This document shows, in pieces, positions 1 through 11,865 of a stretch of 64,000 nucleotides of DNA; position 1 is the first letter of the stretch, and the number at the start of each line of letters is the position of its first letter. The notes under the pieces are model-generated. The model was not told the DNA's origin. It saw only the letters and a program-made list of their open reading frames with translations, and searched no databases. A program made the translations under genes and the position numbers. Origin of the DNA: Nematostella vectensis (taxonomy: Eukaryota > Cnidaria > Anthozoa > Actiniaria > Edwardsiidae). The DNA is taken from positions 5,420,747 to 5,484,746 of the forward strand of contig NC_064044.1 in NCBI RefSeq assembly GCF_932526225.1, in the 5' to 3' direction.

Positions 1-226
1 AGTAGGCTATCATCTATGCTGCATTCTGATTGGTTGACCTGCTAGTATGCTATCATCAATGCTGCAATCTTATTGGTTGACCTACTAGTAGGCTATCATC
101 AATGCTGCAATCTGATTGGTTGACCTACTAGTAGGCTATCATCAATGCTGCAATCTGATTGGTTGACCTACTAGTAGACTATCATCAATGCTGCAATCTG
201 ATTGGTGGACTTACTAGTAAGCTATA
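1..226. repeat. 43-bp minisatellite, copy A (about 5 units, cut by window start)
   Basis: Tandem units of 43 bp, each containing GGCTATCATC, a CCAAT-type core (TGATTGGTTGACC) and the perfect 12-bp palindrome CCTACTAGTAGG where one unit joins the next. Units differ by a few substitutions (CTACTAG or CTGCTAG, CAATG or CTATG, GGCTAT or TGCTAT). The last unit is degenerate (GGTGGACTTACTAGTAAGC). It matches the end of the array at 57,280-57,505 almost base for base. Confidence 0.97.
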
Positions 227-2048
227 AGTCAAAGCCCATCAGTAGCGAAAAGTGCTGGATTTAAAAGCCGCTTGGATTTCCAAATTGACCTGCAAGTGTG
301 ACTAAATCAATGATTTCTTTTGAACTCACGGTCTCTGAGACAATAGTCCATTCAGCCTTCTGACTTCTGGAAGAATTGTTAGAAACACATAGTGATGAGA
401 ACATTACAAAGACAAGGTGTTTATTTTTCTTATTCATCTTTTTCCCCGTCTTTCGCAGGAGGAAGGAGAGGGAAAGAAACACAACTTTTCCATCGTTTCT
501 CGTAAGTCCGACGGATTTATTAGCAATACCATACACACTATCACTTAACTTTTGCATCTTTTTTTTACACCAGACAACAGAACGTTTCTCTTCCAAGCAG
601 ATGGTGAAGCTGACTTGGATGCCTAAGTCTAGTTGGTTACCTACCGAATATAACGTGCATGATAACAAACTGAAAGAGAACGCAACTGCTTGCTGTACTC
701 GCGTTCAAACGGTTTTTGTGTTGCGTTTAAATTGGATTGGTTTTATTTTTGTTGCGCGTGCGCAAACATTAAAAACCGCTTGCGTCCGATTATATGCGGC
801 TTAAAGCTGCATTGTCACCAGTTCACTTCCGGAAGTCCGACGGAAACCTCAACCGTTAAAAGACAAAAGAATCTATTAGAATTCGAAATATTTAACAGGC
901 CATCCGCTCTACATCATCAATCACATCCTCAAAAAAACCTTCCAATAGACACACTGCTTTTAATATTTTTGAAATATTTTTCGCATTTTCCGTTAAAGAT
1001 CATCGAAGATTGTTACGTAAAATCGACCGGAAGTAAACTGTTGACAATGCGGCTTTAAGTTTGAAAACGGTCTTTGTTTGTGGCGTTTAAGTTTGAACGG
1101 TTTTTTATTTGTATTTTGCTTTCGTTTTCTCCCGTGCCCAAGTGAAAACCAGCCGGTATGGATTGACCGATTCACATGAACCGAATTCTGTTTTGCTGCA
1201 GATGGGTTTCAGTTATTAGCAATAGCCGCACCCAGGCCCTTGAGAAAGCGTTCGGTGACAGCGAAAAGAATGAGGTAAGTTATTTTGATTATGATAGAGT
1301 ATCCATCGCTCTATAATGGGAGAACAATAAATCATTCTACAGTCCAATGAGTCTGTAGGGATGGGCCTAACTACTATTGATGGGGGTACCAACAATTATC
1401 ATACACATATAATAGATATGATAGCATTAAACAGTAAAGTTCCGATATAAACCGATATAAGCGAGAAGTTAATTAGTGCATTGAGGCTAACATACATTAC
1501 TGCCAGAATTTTAGTCAGAACATTATGGGGTTGGGGTGGTGTTGATCCACTAAGGGGGAAGGGGGGTATCCACTTGAATCCACCAATCCAACTGTAATGT
1601 TTGAATACATGTGTTTGTTATTTCAGGCCGGCGATGATAGCTCTATATAAAAAGTTCCTGTATTGTTTAAATACTTAGTTTAAAAATGGTATTCCTGTCT
1701 CCGACTTTCTAGACTCTCGGATTGTAAGCTAAATTGGGCCTAATGACCTCCCGTTTTTGTCTTTACAAAAAAAATTAGAAATTTGCTGAGCTGAAAAAAA
1801 TTCAGTGCATTGTGTATCTTTGCTTATTAGAGACAGACAACCTCTCAACGGCCGTATTAGCCTAGGCTTTGTTGGTTTTTGCCCCTTCACAACGCATAAT
1901 TCAAGATGGCGGTCGTGATATTTGAACTCCGTGTTTTCGCCGAAAAAACTATAAAAGCCTACAGGTTGGCTACGGGTGAATGGAATTTCTGTGGAGTCAA
2001 TACGCCATTTGCTAATATTTATCCTTTTTCAGCTGCGCCTTAGTATAG

Positions 2049-2530
<482 letters not shown>

Positions 2531-3660
2531 AATGAGTTTTTATTTTTATTTTGGGAACCCTTTGGTTTTGTCAGACCCTCGATAATATTGTTCAACTATT
2601 GTTTGTTTAATGTTTAACCATTTAGAGTTTAACTGCGTGCAATTTGAGTAAGACACGAGGAAGTGGAGACAAGTAAAGTCCTTGTTTGGGAACTGATTGT
2701 TGTGTGGATTTATACTCTTTTTTGAATATTTGGATAATAGACTTTGATGACATGACTGAAAAACCTGGAAAACGCGCAATTCCAGATAGAGAGAGAAGAC
2801 ACAATTTCTTCAGTGGCTATAGGTTTCTTGTATTACGATTTTATACTGATTTTGAAAACACAAATAATGTGAGGCCAAAGTGCGCATGACCAGATTTTGG
2901 TTTTTTAAGATAATTTTTCCTTGATCATCATTGTCCTGTGAATCAGTTCGGGGACGAAAAGCTCAAATTTCAATGACACTTTACAAAAAGTCGCATCAAT
3001 TAAAAAAAAGTCGTACTTGATATTTTGTTTGCTATAAGTTACTAAGTACTCATAGAAATTCTCCGCCTTATTCGATGTGAAACGGGCTTATTTGAAGCGT
3101 CACATCATGTTTTTCCGTCATGTCTACTTTGATAATTGGTTTTCATATATCCAAAGCAATACCCTAAAACTATGTAAAACCATGCTCGATCTTCAAAAAT
3201 ATTCTGTCATCATAATAACCCGCCATTAGAGGAGATACTGAAGAAAATCGAGTCCCGCATGGGCTGCATGGTCACTCGCTTGATACGCAGCTAATGTTTT
3301 CCTTTCTTTATGTGCGTCCATTTAATGAGAATTTCAGCTCGTGTCATCCACAAATTTTAATTTTATGTCATGATTGTAATCGGCAGATTTCATTGGACGG
3401 GAGAGAAAAGAAAGGACAGAGAAGACGTCTTTCTCTTTAATTTTCTTCTCTCCCGCCTCCTTCTGCATCCACCGCCTTGTTCTCGCGCCATTTCCCTTGG
3501 GCTAAAGCTTCGTTTTTCCGACATAAAATCACTGTCGCCCGAAACATTAATAAGTGTTAATTCCTGGACTTAGACGAAGGATGTTTCTCTTAAAGAATTA
3601 TCTTCCTTGAGGATTGAGGAACTGAAAATTAACGTCTCTTGTCTGTATCTCGTAACGCAG

Positions 3661-4102
3661 GAATGACGCAAATGTTGTGAATATGGAAGGGAACACCCCA
3701 TTACACTTCGCAGGGCAGGCCGGGAAAACAGAGGTTGCTAAAGTCTTGCTCCGCTCAGGCGCCGCCGAGAGTATACACATCGGTGAGTCAATTATAAGTG
3801 ACGTCGCTACGTCACGCAAAGAGTTTCATCACGCATATTGCGTCAATAGTACATCATTTTTCAGCTTTTTCGTTACGCCTTCACGTCGACTCATGCCATC
3901 ACGCACTACTTTAAAAGATTATGAAAGTATGTATTGGCTTGAATTTATTACTAAAACTGCTCATTAATTCACAGAAAACTCAAACGGTAAAACGCCTGTA
4001 CAGCTAGCAAAGGAAAGAGGTCACAGCGACACACTGGAGTTGCTGAGTTATGATTACGGGTCTTATACTTTTCCATTGCCCTTAGAAAACTATTTCCTAA
4101 AA
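3661..4102 (+). pseudogene. ASAP ankyrin-repeat exons, copy A
   Basis: The exon at 3661-3782 encodes NDANVVNMEGNTPLHFAGQ and onward through the end of that repeat, with the NTPLHFA hallmark of an ankyrin repeat. The exon from 3975 encodes ENSNGKTPVQLAKERGHSDTLEL, a second repeat. In copy B this second exon ends in TTG before GTGAGT. Here the donor reads CTGAGT (4043-4048), so GT is lost. Reading on, the frame stays open for exactly 60 nt to a good donor, AAAA|GTGAGT at 4103, so an exon 20 codons longer is possible. Confidence 0.8.
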
Positions 4103-4934
4103 GTGAGTATAAATGAATAAATAAGGCCGATCAAAGTATCGACCAAGCACTGCGATAATATGAACACCCTCTAGAAACAAACTGGAAAAATGAAAGTATA
4201 AATTGACCAATCAAAGGCCATCTAGACAACAGTGGTTTGATTTTACCAACCACAGTCCTTGGAAGTCAAACGCTAGTCCAAAGTGTACTACAGTTGTCTT
4301 GTTAGTACTATAGTTGTCTATTTTTTACCACAGTTGTCTGAAAAGTATGAACCCACCAATCAGACGTGACCTTCCCTTTTCATATCGAATACATTTCACA
4401 TCACTGAGAGGTACTTAAAAATCGTGTTTATTCTTATCTTGTTTCAATCTTCTCGGCTTGAATTAACACGGTAAAGCTCATAGTATTTGGCCCAACTAAA
4501 GACCCTGTGCAGCATTGTTCAAATAATGTCCTCCCTCGCATTTTTCTGGGCCCAGAATTTTGACAAGTTTAAAGGGTGTCGATCAACCACACATTTGTTA
4601 TTGGTTACATTTTGTGAATACAATTGTCTCGTTGCGTGAAAGCTTAATCCTTCACGATTAAAGCCTGGTAAAGTGTAAACGATATCTAATTGAAGGTGTC
4701 TCAATTACTTGTCTGAATTAGGGTGTAATAATAAACTCGTGTAATGGAAATGTGTAGCTCGGTAATAAGCGGGAGCATAAAATGGCGGCGTGATTCTCTT
4801 TCTTTAAACGCACTTCCTTCACCTCGCTTTCCTGGTCTCGTTGCCAAGTTATCGCACCTTCGCGATAAACCTTGAGAATATAGGCTTTAACCTTTTTTTC
4901 CTTTGAGTGTGTGCGTTCCCAAGATTAGCCGTTG

Positions 4935-4970
4935 GAGGGGAGGGGGGGGGGGGGGGGGGGTGGGGGTGCG
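4935..4970. repeat. poly-G tract in ASAP intron, copy A
   Basis: A run of about 20 G bounded by further G-rich bases (4935-4966). Copy C has a shorter run at 62,212-62,240, and copy B has no equivalent. Such tracts slip easily and can form G-quadruplexes; the exact length is also assembly-sensitive. Confidence 0.9.
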
Positions 4971-5934
4971 CAGTCATAGGTATCATATGGAAAAAGCATA
5001 GTATTTAAAGATTCCTTAATATGAAATGACCCACTTTCTGGCCGCCAAGGGTGGGGGGTGGGGGTGCGCACCCTGTGTACGCTCCTGGTGCCCATCCATC
5101 CCCACCAAATTATACCACAGAAATATTTTCCTCTGATTGAAAAGTAAAACACGTCACAAGCAATTGTTTCTTTTTAGCTGAGGAAATGCGCTAAGGGCAA
5201 ACTGACCTTCTGTGATCACGTGAAAATCGACTGGGGACTGAACCAGGCCGAGGACTTCACGGATGACGTCATCGAGCTGACAGACATCAAAACGAGTCTG
5301 AGTGATGACGAGGCGCTGAATGATGTCAAACTTTCTTCCAAGGTACACACAACACTATAGCCAATAGGCAACTTGCACTGAGTCACATGACTTCTTAGGT
5401 TGAAAACTCGCGCGCTCGTTTAATTCGCTCTTTTAGCGGTATATTAAAAACAAAAAAAAACAAAACTTATCCAGCTCTTACGGATCAGTCAGAAAGTTTC
5501 TTTGTCAGAAAGAACTTATTTCATTAAAAAAAATATTTTTTTTCGTCTTTCTCTGGCATGACGACCAGACGACCAGACGACCAAAAGTTTTTTTGTAACC
5601 CAAACAACACGTTACCAGCAAATAGGCGAATAATACTAGAATCACTCTCCAAGTACCCCTGTAATTCCATCAACCTCATTCTTAATGCCATTCCCTATTC
5701 TTCCAACAGGTAAAGTCCGGTCCCCCTTCCCCTCCCCGCCACCGTCGCAATTTGCCTCCTCGCCCCGTAAGCCAGATGATTATGTGTCCGACAAAGTGTT
5801 GCGTTACCTTCTTATGCGAATGTCGCTACGGGGAGCACATTCGGGCATGGCGTTAAATCATGGTAAAAAAAATAAATAAATAAATTGGAGTAGCTAATTA
5901 TTCTCGTCTCAGCTAGATGCTGAAGTACGAGAGT

Positions 5935-6145
5935 GCAGATTAAGACGTCTGACCACGGATCCAGATAAGATCGAAATTAATTAATCTTGTGGAGAGAGGA
6001 AAACCGGAGAACCCGGGGAAAAACGGAGTAAATGCGGGACCAACTAACTCAACTCACGTCGGAACCAGGAATCGAACCTAGAACCCAGAGAGAGGCACAG
6101 GTACTAAAGAGTGACGCTCTGCCAACTGCGCCACCTAGACTCCTC
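5935..6145 (-). mobile_element. tRNA-derived SINE, copy A
   Basis: Read on the minus strand, the element begins near 6143 with a tRNA-like head: box A TGGCGCAGTTGG (6122-6133) and box B GGTTCGATTCC (6068-6078), spaced as in a Pol III internal promoter. A tRNA-unrelated body follows, containing CCGGGTTCTCCGG. It lies in an ASAP intron, is present at the same place in copies B and C, and so predates the duplications. The head cannot fold as a complete tRNA gene, so it is not called as one. Confidence 0.8.
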
Positions 6146-6321
6146 AATTGATTCTCCCGAGTATGTCCTAGTCCTAACGAGAACTTTCCGAGTGTTTGAG
6201 TCGGAATCCAGTTTAACTGTTGGGATTCCTATTCATTTCTTGATTCTACGTTAAACAGTCGTTTGCGTGAAATATTCTTTAGGTGGCGACAAGTTAAAAA
6301 AACATTTTTTCTTCTTCTTAG

Positions 6322-8287
6322 GCAAGACGAAACAAGCCCATCTGACGTCACCGAATCTCCCCCACCCATCCCCCCAATAAGATGCCCCTCTGTCAGTCAG
6401 CCAGTCAGGCCAACAGGCCCGCCTTCACCTCCTAAGCCGCAATTCCACGACACGCCCACCCGTGCCTCACCGCCACCGGACATGCGGACAAATCCGGACA
6501 CGGAGCGTCGACCGCCTCCACTACCACCCGCACCAAAGAGGGCCGTAGACCTTAAACCCGATTTCCCGCCTGTACCCACCCATAAAAGGTCAAAATCGGA
6601 CGGAAAGGTCTCGTTTGGGGAGGACATCGCAGATATGGGGAGACCCGCGTTGGAAAAGAAGTCATCTTTCCCCCTGGGAGAGGGGGAGAAGGACGATTCA
6701 AAAGCATCTCGCCCCGAGCTTCCGCCGAGACCCACGGGCTTGAAAAAACCCGCGAACACCGGCCGTGTTAGTAATGACGTCGGCTTGACCAAAAATGCCC
6801 CGAACAAACCTAAGTCTACGACGTTACCGAGGTATGATGATTATTTTAGTCTTTGTAACGCAGTAAACACCTAAACTTTCCCGCCTGATATGGGCGTCTT
6901 TCGGATTAACATATTTACCCTGCTAAAGCACTGTTACTCATTTTCTCGTAAATTTAGTAATTCGTTGCAGAGGTATGATAATTTTAGCCTTTGTAACGCA
7001 ATAAGTGTGAACTTCCTCACCTCATATGGGCGTTTTTCGGATGAAAATATAATCTATTCAAATCTGCAAATCAATAAAAATCCCTTCCCCGAAAATCAAG
7101 TAACTTGTAATTCAATCGTTTCCACGCTTACGGAACAACGTCCATTTATGTCCACACGCACGGAAAAACGTTAAGTGGATAGGTCAATAGTTAAGTAGAT
7201 AGATAAATAGAATATCATTTTATATATCTTGGTTTCTTATCACAACCATTACAACCTAGCAATGTGTAAATCTCTTTATAATTGATGGTTTTGGCTCGCC
7301 TTTTGTATACGTCAAAGGCCGTATGTAATCTGCGTATTATTTTGTCAGGCCTTCCGTGACACCACCCCCTCCCAGGAGACAAGACTCAGACACAACAGTC
7401 AAAGGTAAAGCAGACAGTGCTGAATAACATATGCGCATGCGCGTGCTCTGTCGAAAACACAGGGAGCCCAAGCTCACAGTTAGTTGTCTTTTGGGTTTGT
7501 GAGAAATTCTTAATAAAAACAGTCGAGTGTGTCGAGTACGTCGAGTGAGGTAGGTGTGACCGAATTTTACGAAACTTCACAGAGGTAATCAAAATTATCA
7601 CTTCTAACCGCTCGGTGAGTTTCGTGTGTTTTTATAGAGAATTTCTTTTAAAACCCAAAAACCACTAACTGTGAGCTTGGGCTCCCTGTGGCGAAAACAA
7701 ACAAAATCTCAGTGTTGAATCGTTCGAGTAAAGGGTACGAAAGGCTGACTTCAGTCGCTGTTCTGACTACCTGTACAGTATTAAAACCAAAGTATACAAA
7801 AGCTGACAGATTTTTTGATAATGAGGGAGTATTGGCCAAAATGTGACAGATCGCCGCCATTTCAAAACAAAAAGGCTGGTTTAACCGCGCGGTACCGGAA
7901 CTAGTTTTGCACAACTCCTTTCCCCCTTTACTGTGGTTTTCAGTATCCTGCAAACCCTCGCCAACGATTTCCAAGCTAAGTCGCCTTCTGTCATTTAAAA
8001 TCCTTGGAGCGTTTTCATTGGTCAGCACAAGTATGGTTGCCAATCACGTCACTTCTCCCTGCAAGACGTTGACAAATCAGAAAGCTCCAAATGTAATCCC
8101 GTACTAAAGCCCCCAACAAGCCCTTCCACATTTTGCTCACGGCGCCCCGCCAATTTTATGTGAATGTTATTTTGTAATCGCAGTTTACCCACCAAAAAAG
8201 GACGAGCCCTTACTTAAGGTGCAAGAAAACAGCGAAGTTGGCGACACCCCAGCACCGGAAATACCTCCTCGAAACTACAGCAGCCCG
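6322..8287 (+). CDS. ASAP proline-rich exons, copy A (open)
   Basis: Exons 6322-6831, 7349-7404 and 8184-8287 join in phase (W|QDETSPSD; LPR|PSVTPPPPRRQDSD; VK|VYPPKKDEP). The long exon carries many PxxP motifs (PPPIPP, GPPSPPKP, RPPPLPPAPKR, PELPPRPTGLKKP) typical of the ASAP C-terminal half, which binds SH3 partners such as Src and Crk in the vertebrate family. The block is intrinsically disordered in character, rich in P, K, S and D. No lesion is seen within these three exons. Whether they are translated depends on the disrupted exons upstream. Confidence 0.75.
7683..7912. repeat. intronic interspersed repeat, first instance (copy A)
   Basis: The stretch from GCGAAAACAAACAAAATC to CCGCGCGGTACCGGAACTAG recurs at 8931-9199 in a neighbouring ASAP intron with clear but imperfect identity. 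The second instance carries about 40 extra bases after GATAATGAGGGAGT. Both have a GCGCATGCGC-type alternating sequence on their left (7432-7441 and 8913-8922). No coding capacity. It may be a non-autonomous transposon whose ends I could not define. Confidence 0.75.
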
Positions 8288-8596
8288 GTACGTGTACAGG
8301 AGAGAGGGGGGGGGGAGGGGGGAGGGGTGACCCATAAAAAGAGCCCTGACGCTCAGGAATTCCCAGAGACTCGTTCTATAGTTTGACGACTTCAAAAAAG
8401 CTTGGTGCTCGCTTCTTGGGTTTTTTCCGGATTCTTTGCTTCTCGTCCCTCAACAAGAATTAACAATTTCGATCATAAGCCGTTTTCTGTGAGTTATGAT
8501 TTGTATAACAGCGTACCGTCATTTCCAGGTTCCCGTTGGTCTTCGACCAATCAGAACCCATGATAGATAATAGGTTTTTTGTACCTTCGTCCCCAG

Positions 8597-9742
8597 GTCC
8601 CCGTGAGCCAGTTCCCGCGCAGAGTTCAGGCGCTGTATGATTGCGAGGCTGACAATGATGACGAGCTTTCATTTATGGAGGGTGACGTCATTCTCGTCAA
8701 AGGCGAAGGTGAAGACGCCGAGTGGTGGGTAAGTCTACCTGCGCTTAAGGAGCAACTATTCCACTAGCAAGAGAAGGTAAGGAATGTCGTGAATACAGAT
8801 GTTCGCTAAGAAGGGAGCCAGAGGAATGTTCAAAAATACAGTGACATAAGCCTCGTTCCCAGGTTGCTCGTACCCAGGCTCCTCGTCCCCGGGGACAGTG
8901 CTGAATAACGTATGCGCATGCGCATGTTCTGGCGAAAACAAACAAAATCTCAGTGTGAATCTTTCGAGTAAAGGTACGAAAGGCTGACTTCGGTCGCTGT
9001 TTTGACTTACTGTACAGCATTAAAACCATACTGTACAAAAGATAAAAGATTTGTTTGATAATGAGGGAGTCATAAAGAAAATTTTAACCTTAGATTTGAT
9101 CTAGTTTTCTTAGCATTCGCCAAAATGTGACAGTTCGCCGGTAAAACCCAGCCATTTCAAAACAAAAAGGCTGGTTTAACCGCGCGGTATTGGAACTAGT
9201 CTTGCGTTTTCCAGCACTGCCGTCCCCGGGCGCTCCATACAAGCCCATAGACACGTCGATTTGTCGATTTCGAATGTTTTGTCAGGTTTCAAGGCGAGCA
9301 GCAAATCGAAAGTGACGTCATTAACCGACAAGCTGCTCAGCCAATAGAAGGCAGGGAACGAGACTACCGTGACACTTTCCCCATTGTCACGAGACTCCCT
9401 TAGGCCGAATTTCCTATGACTATATAACAATATTCCGTGAATCCAGAAGAGTTCCATACCCCCTTCCTCCCTTTTTCTTGTGGGGATTTTGTCAAAGGAT
9501 CCCCAAGCTCCAAATGTTACCCTTTTAATGCGCCAAAATAAAGACTACGATCGTCTACAATACGTTTTTGTTCTTCAGATGCATTGTCAAATCCAGACTT
9601 CAATGTGGGCGATTGGGAGGGGAAAATGATATGTTTTCAACTTAAACTGCTTCTCGTTCTTTTTTAGCTTGGAGAGCTGGAGAGAAAGCCTGGGAATAGC
9701 GGCGTTTTCCCGATCAGTTTTGTTCGCGTGCTCTCGGAATAA
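8597..9742 (+). CDS. ASAP SH3 domain exons and natural stop, copy A
   Basis: Exon 8597-8728 encodes RVQALYDCEADNDDELSF and then the EGDVILVKGEGEDAEWWV stretch. Exon 9668-9742 encodes LGELERKPGNSGVFPISFVR and ends VLSE-TAA. ALYDCEADNDDELSF is the RT loop with ALYD, WW is the ligand-groove tryptophan pair, and GVFPISFV is the final strand. An SH3 at the extreme C-terminus matches ASAP1 and ASAP2 (ASAP3 lacks it). The introns have normal GTAAGT and TTTTAG ends. The domain is intact. Confidence 0.92.
8931..9199. repeat. intronic interspersed repeat, second instance (copy A)
   Basis: Partner of 7683-7912 in the last ASAP intron. The same repeat lies in copy B near 39,300-39,560. The first instance is mostly deleted in copy B, where GCGCATGCGC at about 37,682-37,691 runs straight into TTTCAACCGCGCGGT. 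Confidence 0.7.
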
Positions 9743-10410
9743 TCCAAGAACCCCTCGTCAGTCAACCAATTTCGTCCACGTTTTCTTGGACAATTTCCGA
9801 GAAATTCGGACAGCTTCCAAAGCAGATAACTTCCAGTAACTGTCGCTCGACAAAGCTGTAGTCAAGATAGAGATTATTGCTTCACTAAGTTTGCTGGGAT
9901 TGTATTGTCGTATGAGATATAACAACAGGGAAAGAAAATCAGAGTGAAATATTTTTAGGTAAGGAATTATAAAGTTTTTTATTGTAGGTTGTATTTGCTT
10001 GACAACCAATTATTTGCTTTAATGTCGATAGAGCCTTATTTATTGATGGGGACTAGATGCAATTTAATCAAATGAATACTTTTTATCAATGTTCATTTTT
10101 GGGGAGCTTCCATGGCAATTTTAGGAAAATGTTTTTCTAATTTGAGGTTTGTTATTGTGTTAAACACAACAAATTTTTAATTTCGTCACACCTAGTATTT
10201 AGTCAATATTTTTCTTTTTACACTTAGAAAGGATGGCAGCCAAATCCAGTGACGTGTTTATCGATTCAAAATCTATTTTTTACGGATTATTAAATGTTTT
10301 TTTTCATTTGAAAATGTTGAAGGTCGGCAACTTGGTAAACATTTTGTGAGAATGTCATTTTTAGGTCTAAAGCCCAACACTTGGCACCGCATCAGAAGTT
10401 TGTTTGGACA

Positions 10411-10775
10411 GACAGAGCAAAAAATGGCATGAAATTTTCGAATTTTCAATATATAAGCTTAAGATTCCGCATACAAGGAGCTTAATTCCATATTTTAAAG
10501 AAATTTAGAAGATATGAAATTTAGATATTAGCGAGCAAAAGGTGGCTTAATTTCTAATCAGAGCCCGACTTCTCCCTAAAAACGAGGGGAATTCATAATT
10601 TTAACATTTGAAAATTGCACTTCAAGCCTCTTATCTCGAAGACGAATCCATTTAAAAAAAAAACACTTTTTGATATGTTGGTTAACATAACATAAGGAAC
10701 CTCTATGCAAAAATTCAAGCTTACCGAAGTTAACCAGACCTTATTTTGGGAAAACTTGCCATTTTTTGCTCTGTC
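10411..10775. mobile_element. 365-bp MITE with 19-bp TIRs and 9-bp target duplication, copy A
   Basis: The left end GACAGAGCAAAAAATGGCA (10,411-10,429) is the perfect reverse complement of the right end TGCCATTTTTTGCTCTGTC (10,757-10,775). The 9-mer GTTTGGACA directly abuts both ends (10,402-10,410 and 10,776-10,784), as expected for a target-site duplication. There is no coding capacity. A 9-bp duplication is typical of the Mutator (MULE) superfamily, so a MULE-derived MITE is the best guess. Confidence 0.88.
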
Positions 10776-11865
10776 GTTTGGACAGAAACTGCATTATGGC
10801 ATCCACTAATTAACAGCCTAGAAGTTTTTTATTGGTTCATTCTTCATCACGTTGCCAATTAAAGAACTACAAATGTAATTTCGTTTCTTTTCCCGATGAT
10901 AAATGACGGATGCCAAAATGGTGGTATATATCAGTTTTAAAACATTTGCGTGGTTCACATAATCTTTAAAAATCGCTGTAATGTAATTAAGAATGCAATA
11001 CCAACAGACCAATACTATAATTTCAAATATCAATTTTGTTGAAATTTATGTAATTTTGCCCTTTTGAGCAGAGGCTTTTCTTACATCGATTTTTTTTTAA
11101 ATTGCACCAGACTAGAACACAGAAGCGCTTAATACAGGGATTTTATAATAAAAAATTGACGCTTCCCAGATAATGGAATTTCTGTGGTATTTGACCGCCA
11201 AAGCGAAGTTTACGCCTCAATTATCAATAGCTCACAGCCGAGAAAGAATAAATGTGAAATGTAAAATGTTATTTTTTTGGTTAACTTCTGCGCCTTTTAT
11301 CCAGCATTTGTAGGCTTCCTGTATTTAACATCCCCGTAGTTTTAGTACTAGATATATATCATCAAATTCCAGTGGCCTCTTTTTGATTCGCTGTGCCGGT
11401 GTTCGCAAGGAAAATGGAATCTTGTCTTTTGGAGCGCGAAAAGAGAGACTAGTATCTCAGCTCAGCGAAATATAAAAAGAGGCCTCTAATAGCAAGGAAA
11501 TAATCAAACTGACCAAGTACAATTGCAAACCCTTTGTATAGTAATGATCATATTTTAGATCTTTGTACATTTATATTTTATATATGAAAAAGTAATGTTT
11601 AGAATATAGTTATTGCCTTGACATTTGTGCATTGCATATGCGCTTGAACATTTTGTATGATTCTTAAAACACTCCTTCAAATCATCCTGTGTTGTTTGAT
11701 TGTTTTGCCTTTTCGGGTTTCCTGTGGTTGCGTGTAACTGCTGCAGAGACTGCGTGATGGCCTCCTACACCCGTCCGTTTTCAGACCCAACATCTGTTGA
11801 TCAGTTTTATTTTTTTTTCGTTTATGACAATTTTTTGGGGGGTTTTTGTTTATCTTTAAAACTAT

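Noticed and set aside
1-226. CRISPR-like array
   Set aside because: Units are contiguous 43-mers without unique spacers, and the genome is eukaryotic; it is a minisatellite.
261-668. 135-residue minus-strand frame, perfectly preserved in copy C
   Set aside because: Its identity in C merely reflects the recent duplication. It overlaps PH exons on the other strand and shows no domain or protein-like composition.
2705-2810. Possible extra ASAP exon with DFDDMTEKPGKRAIPD
   Set aside because: Position and phase would suit the missing ArfGAP exon, but there is no GT donor after the reading and copy B has lost the acceptor AG (ATAC). Too weak to annotate.
6053-6143. tRNA gene candidate (box A and box B)
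   Set aside because: No cloverleaf can be completed and it continues into a SINE body present in three intronic copies; called as a SINE instead.
6397-6807. Minus-strand Gly-rich frame opposite the proline-rich exon
   Set aside because: Antisense shadow of the PxxP-coding exon; Gly runs are the complement of Pro codons.
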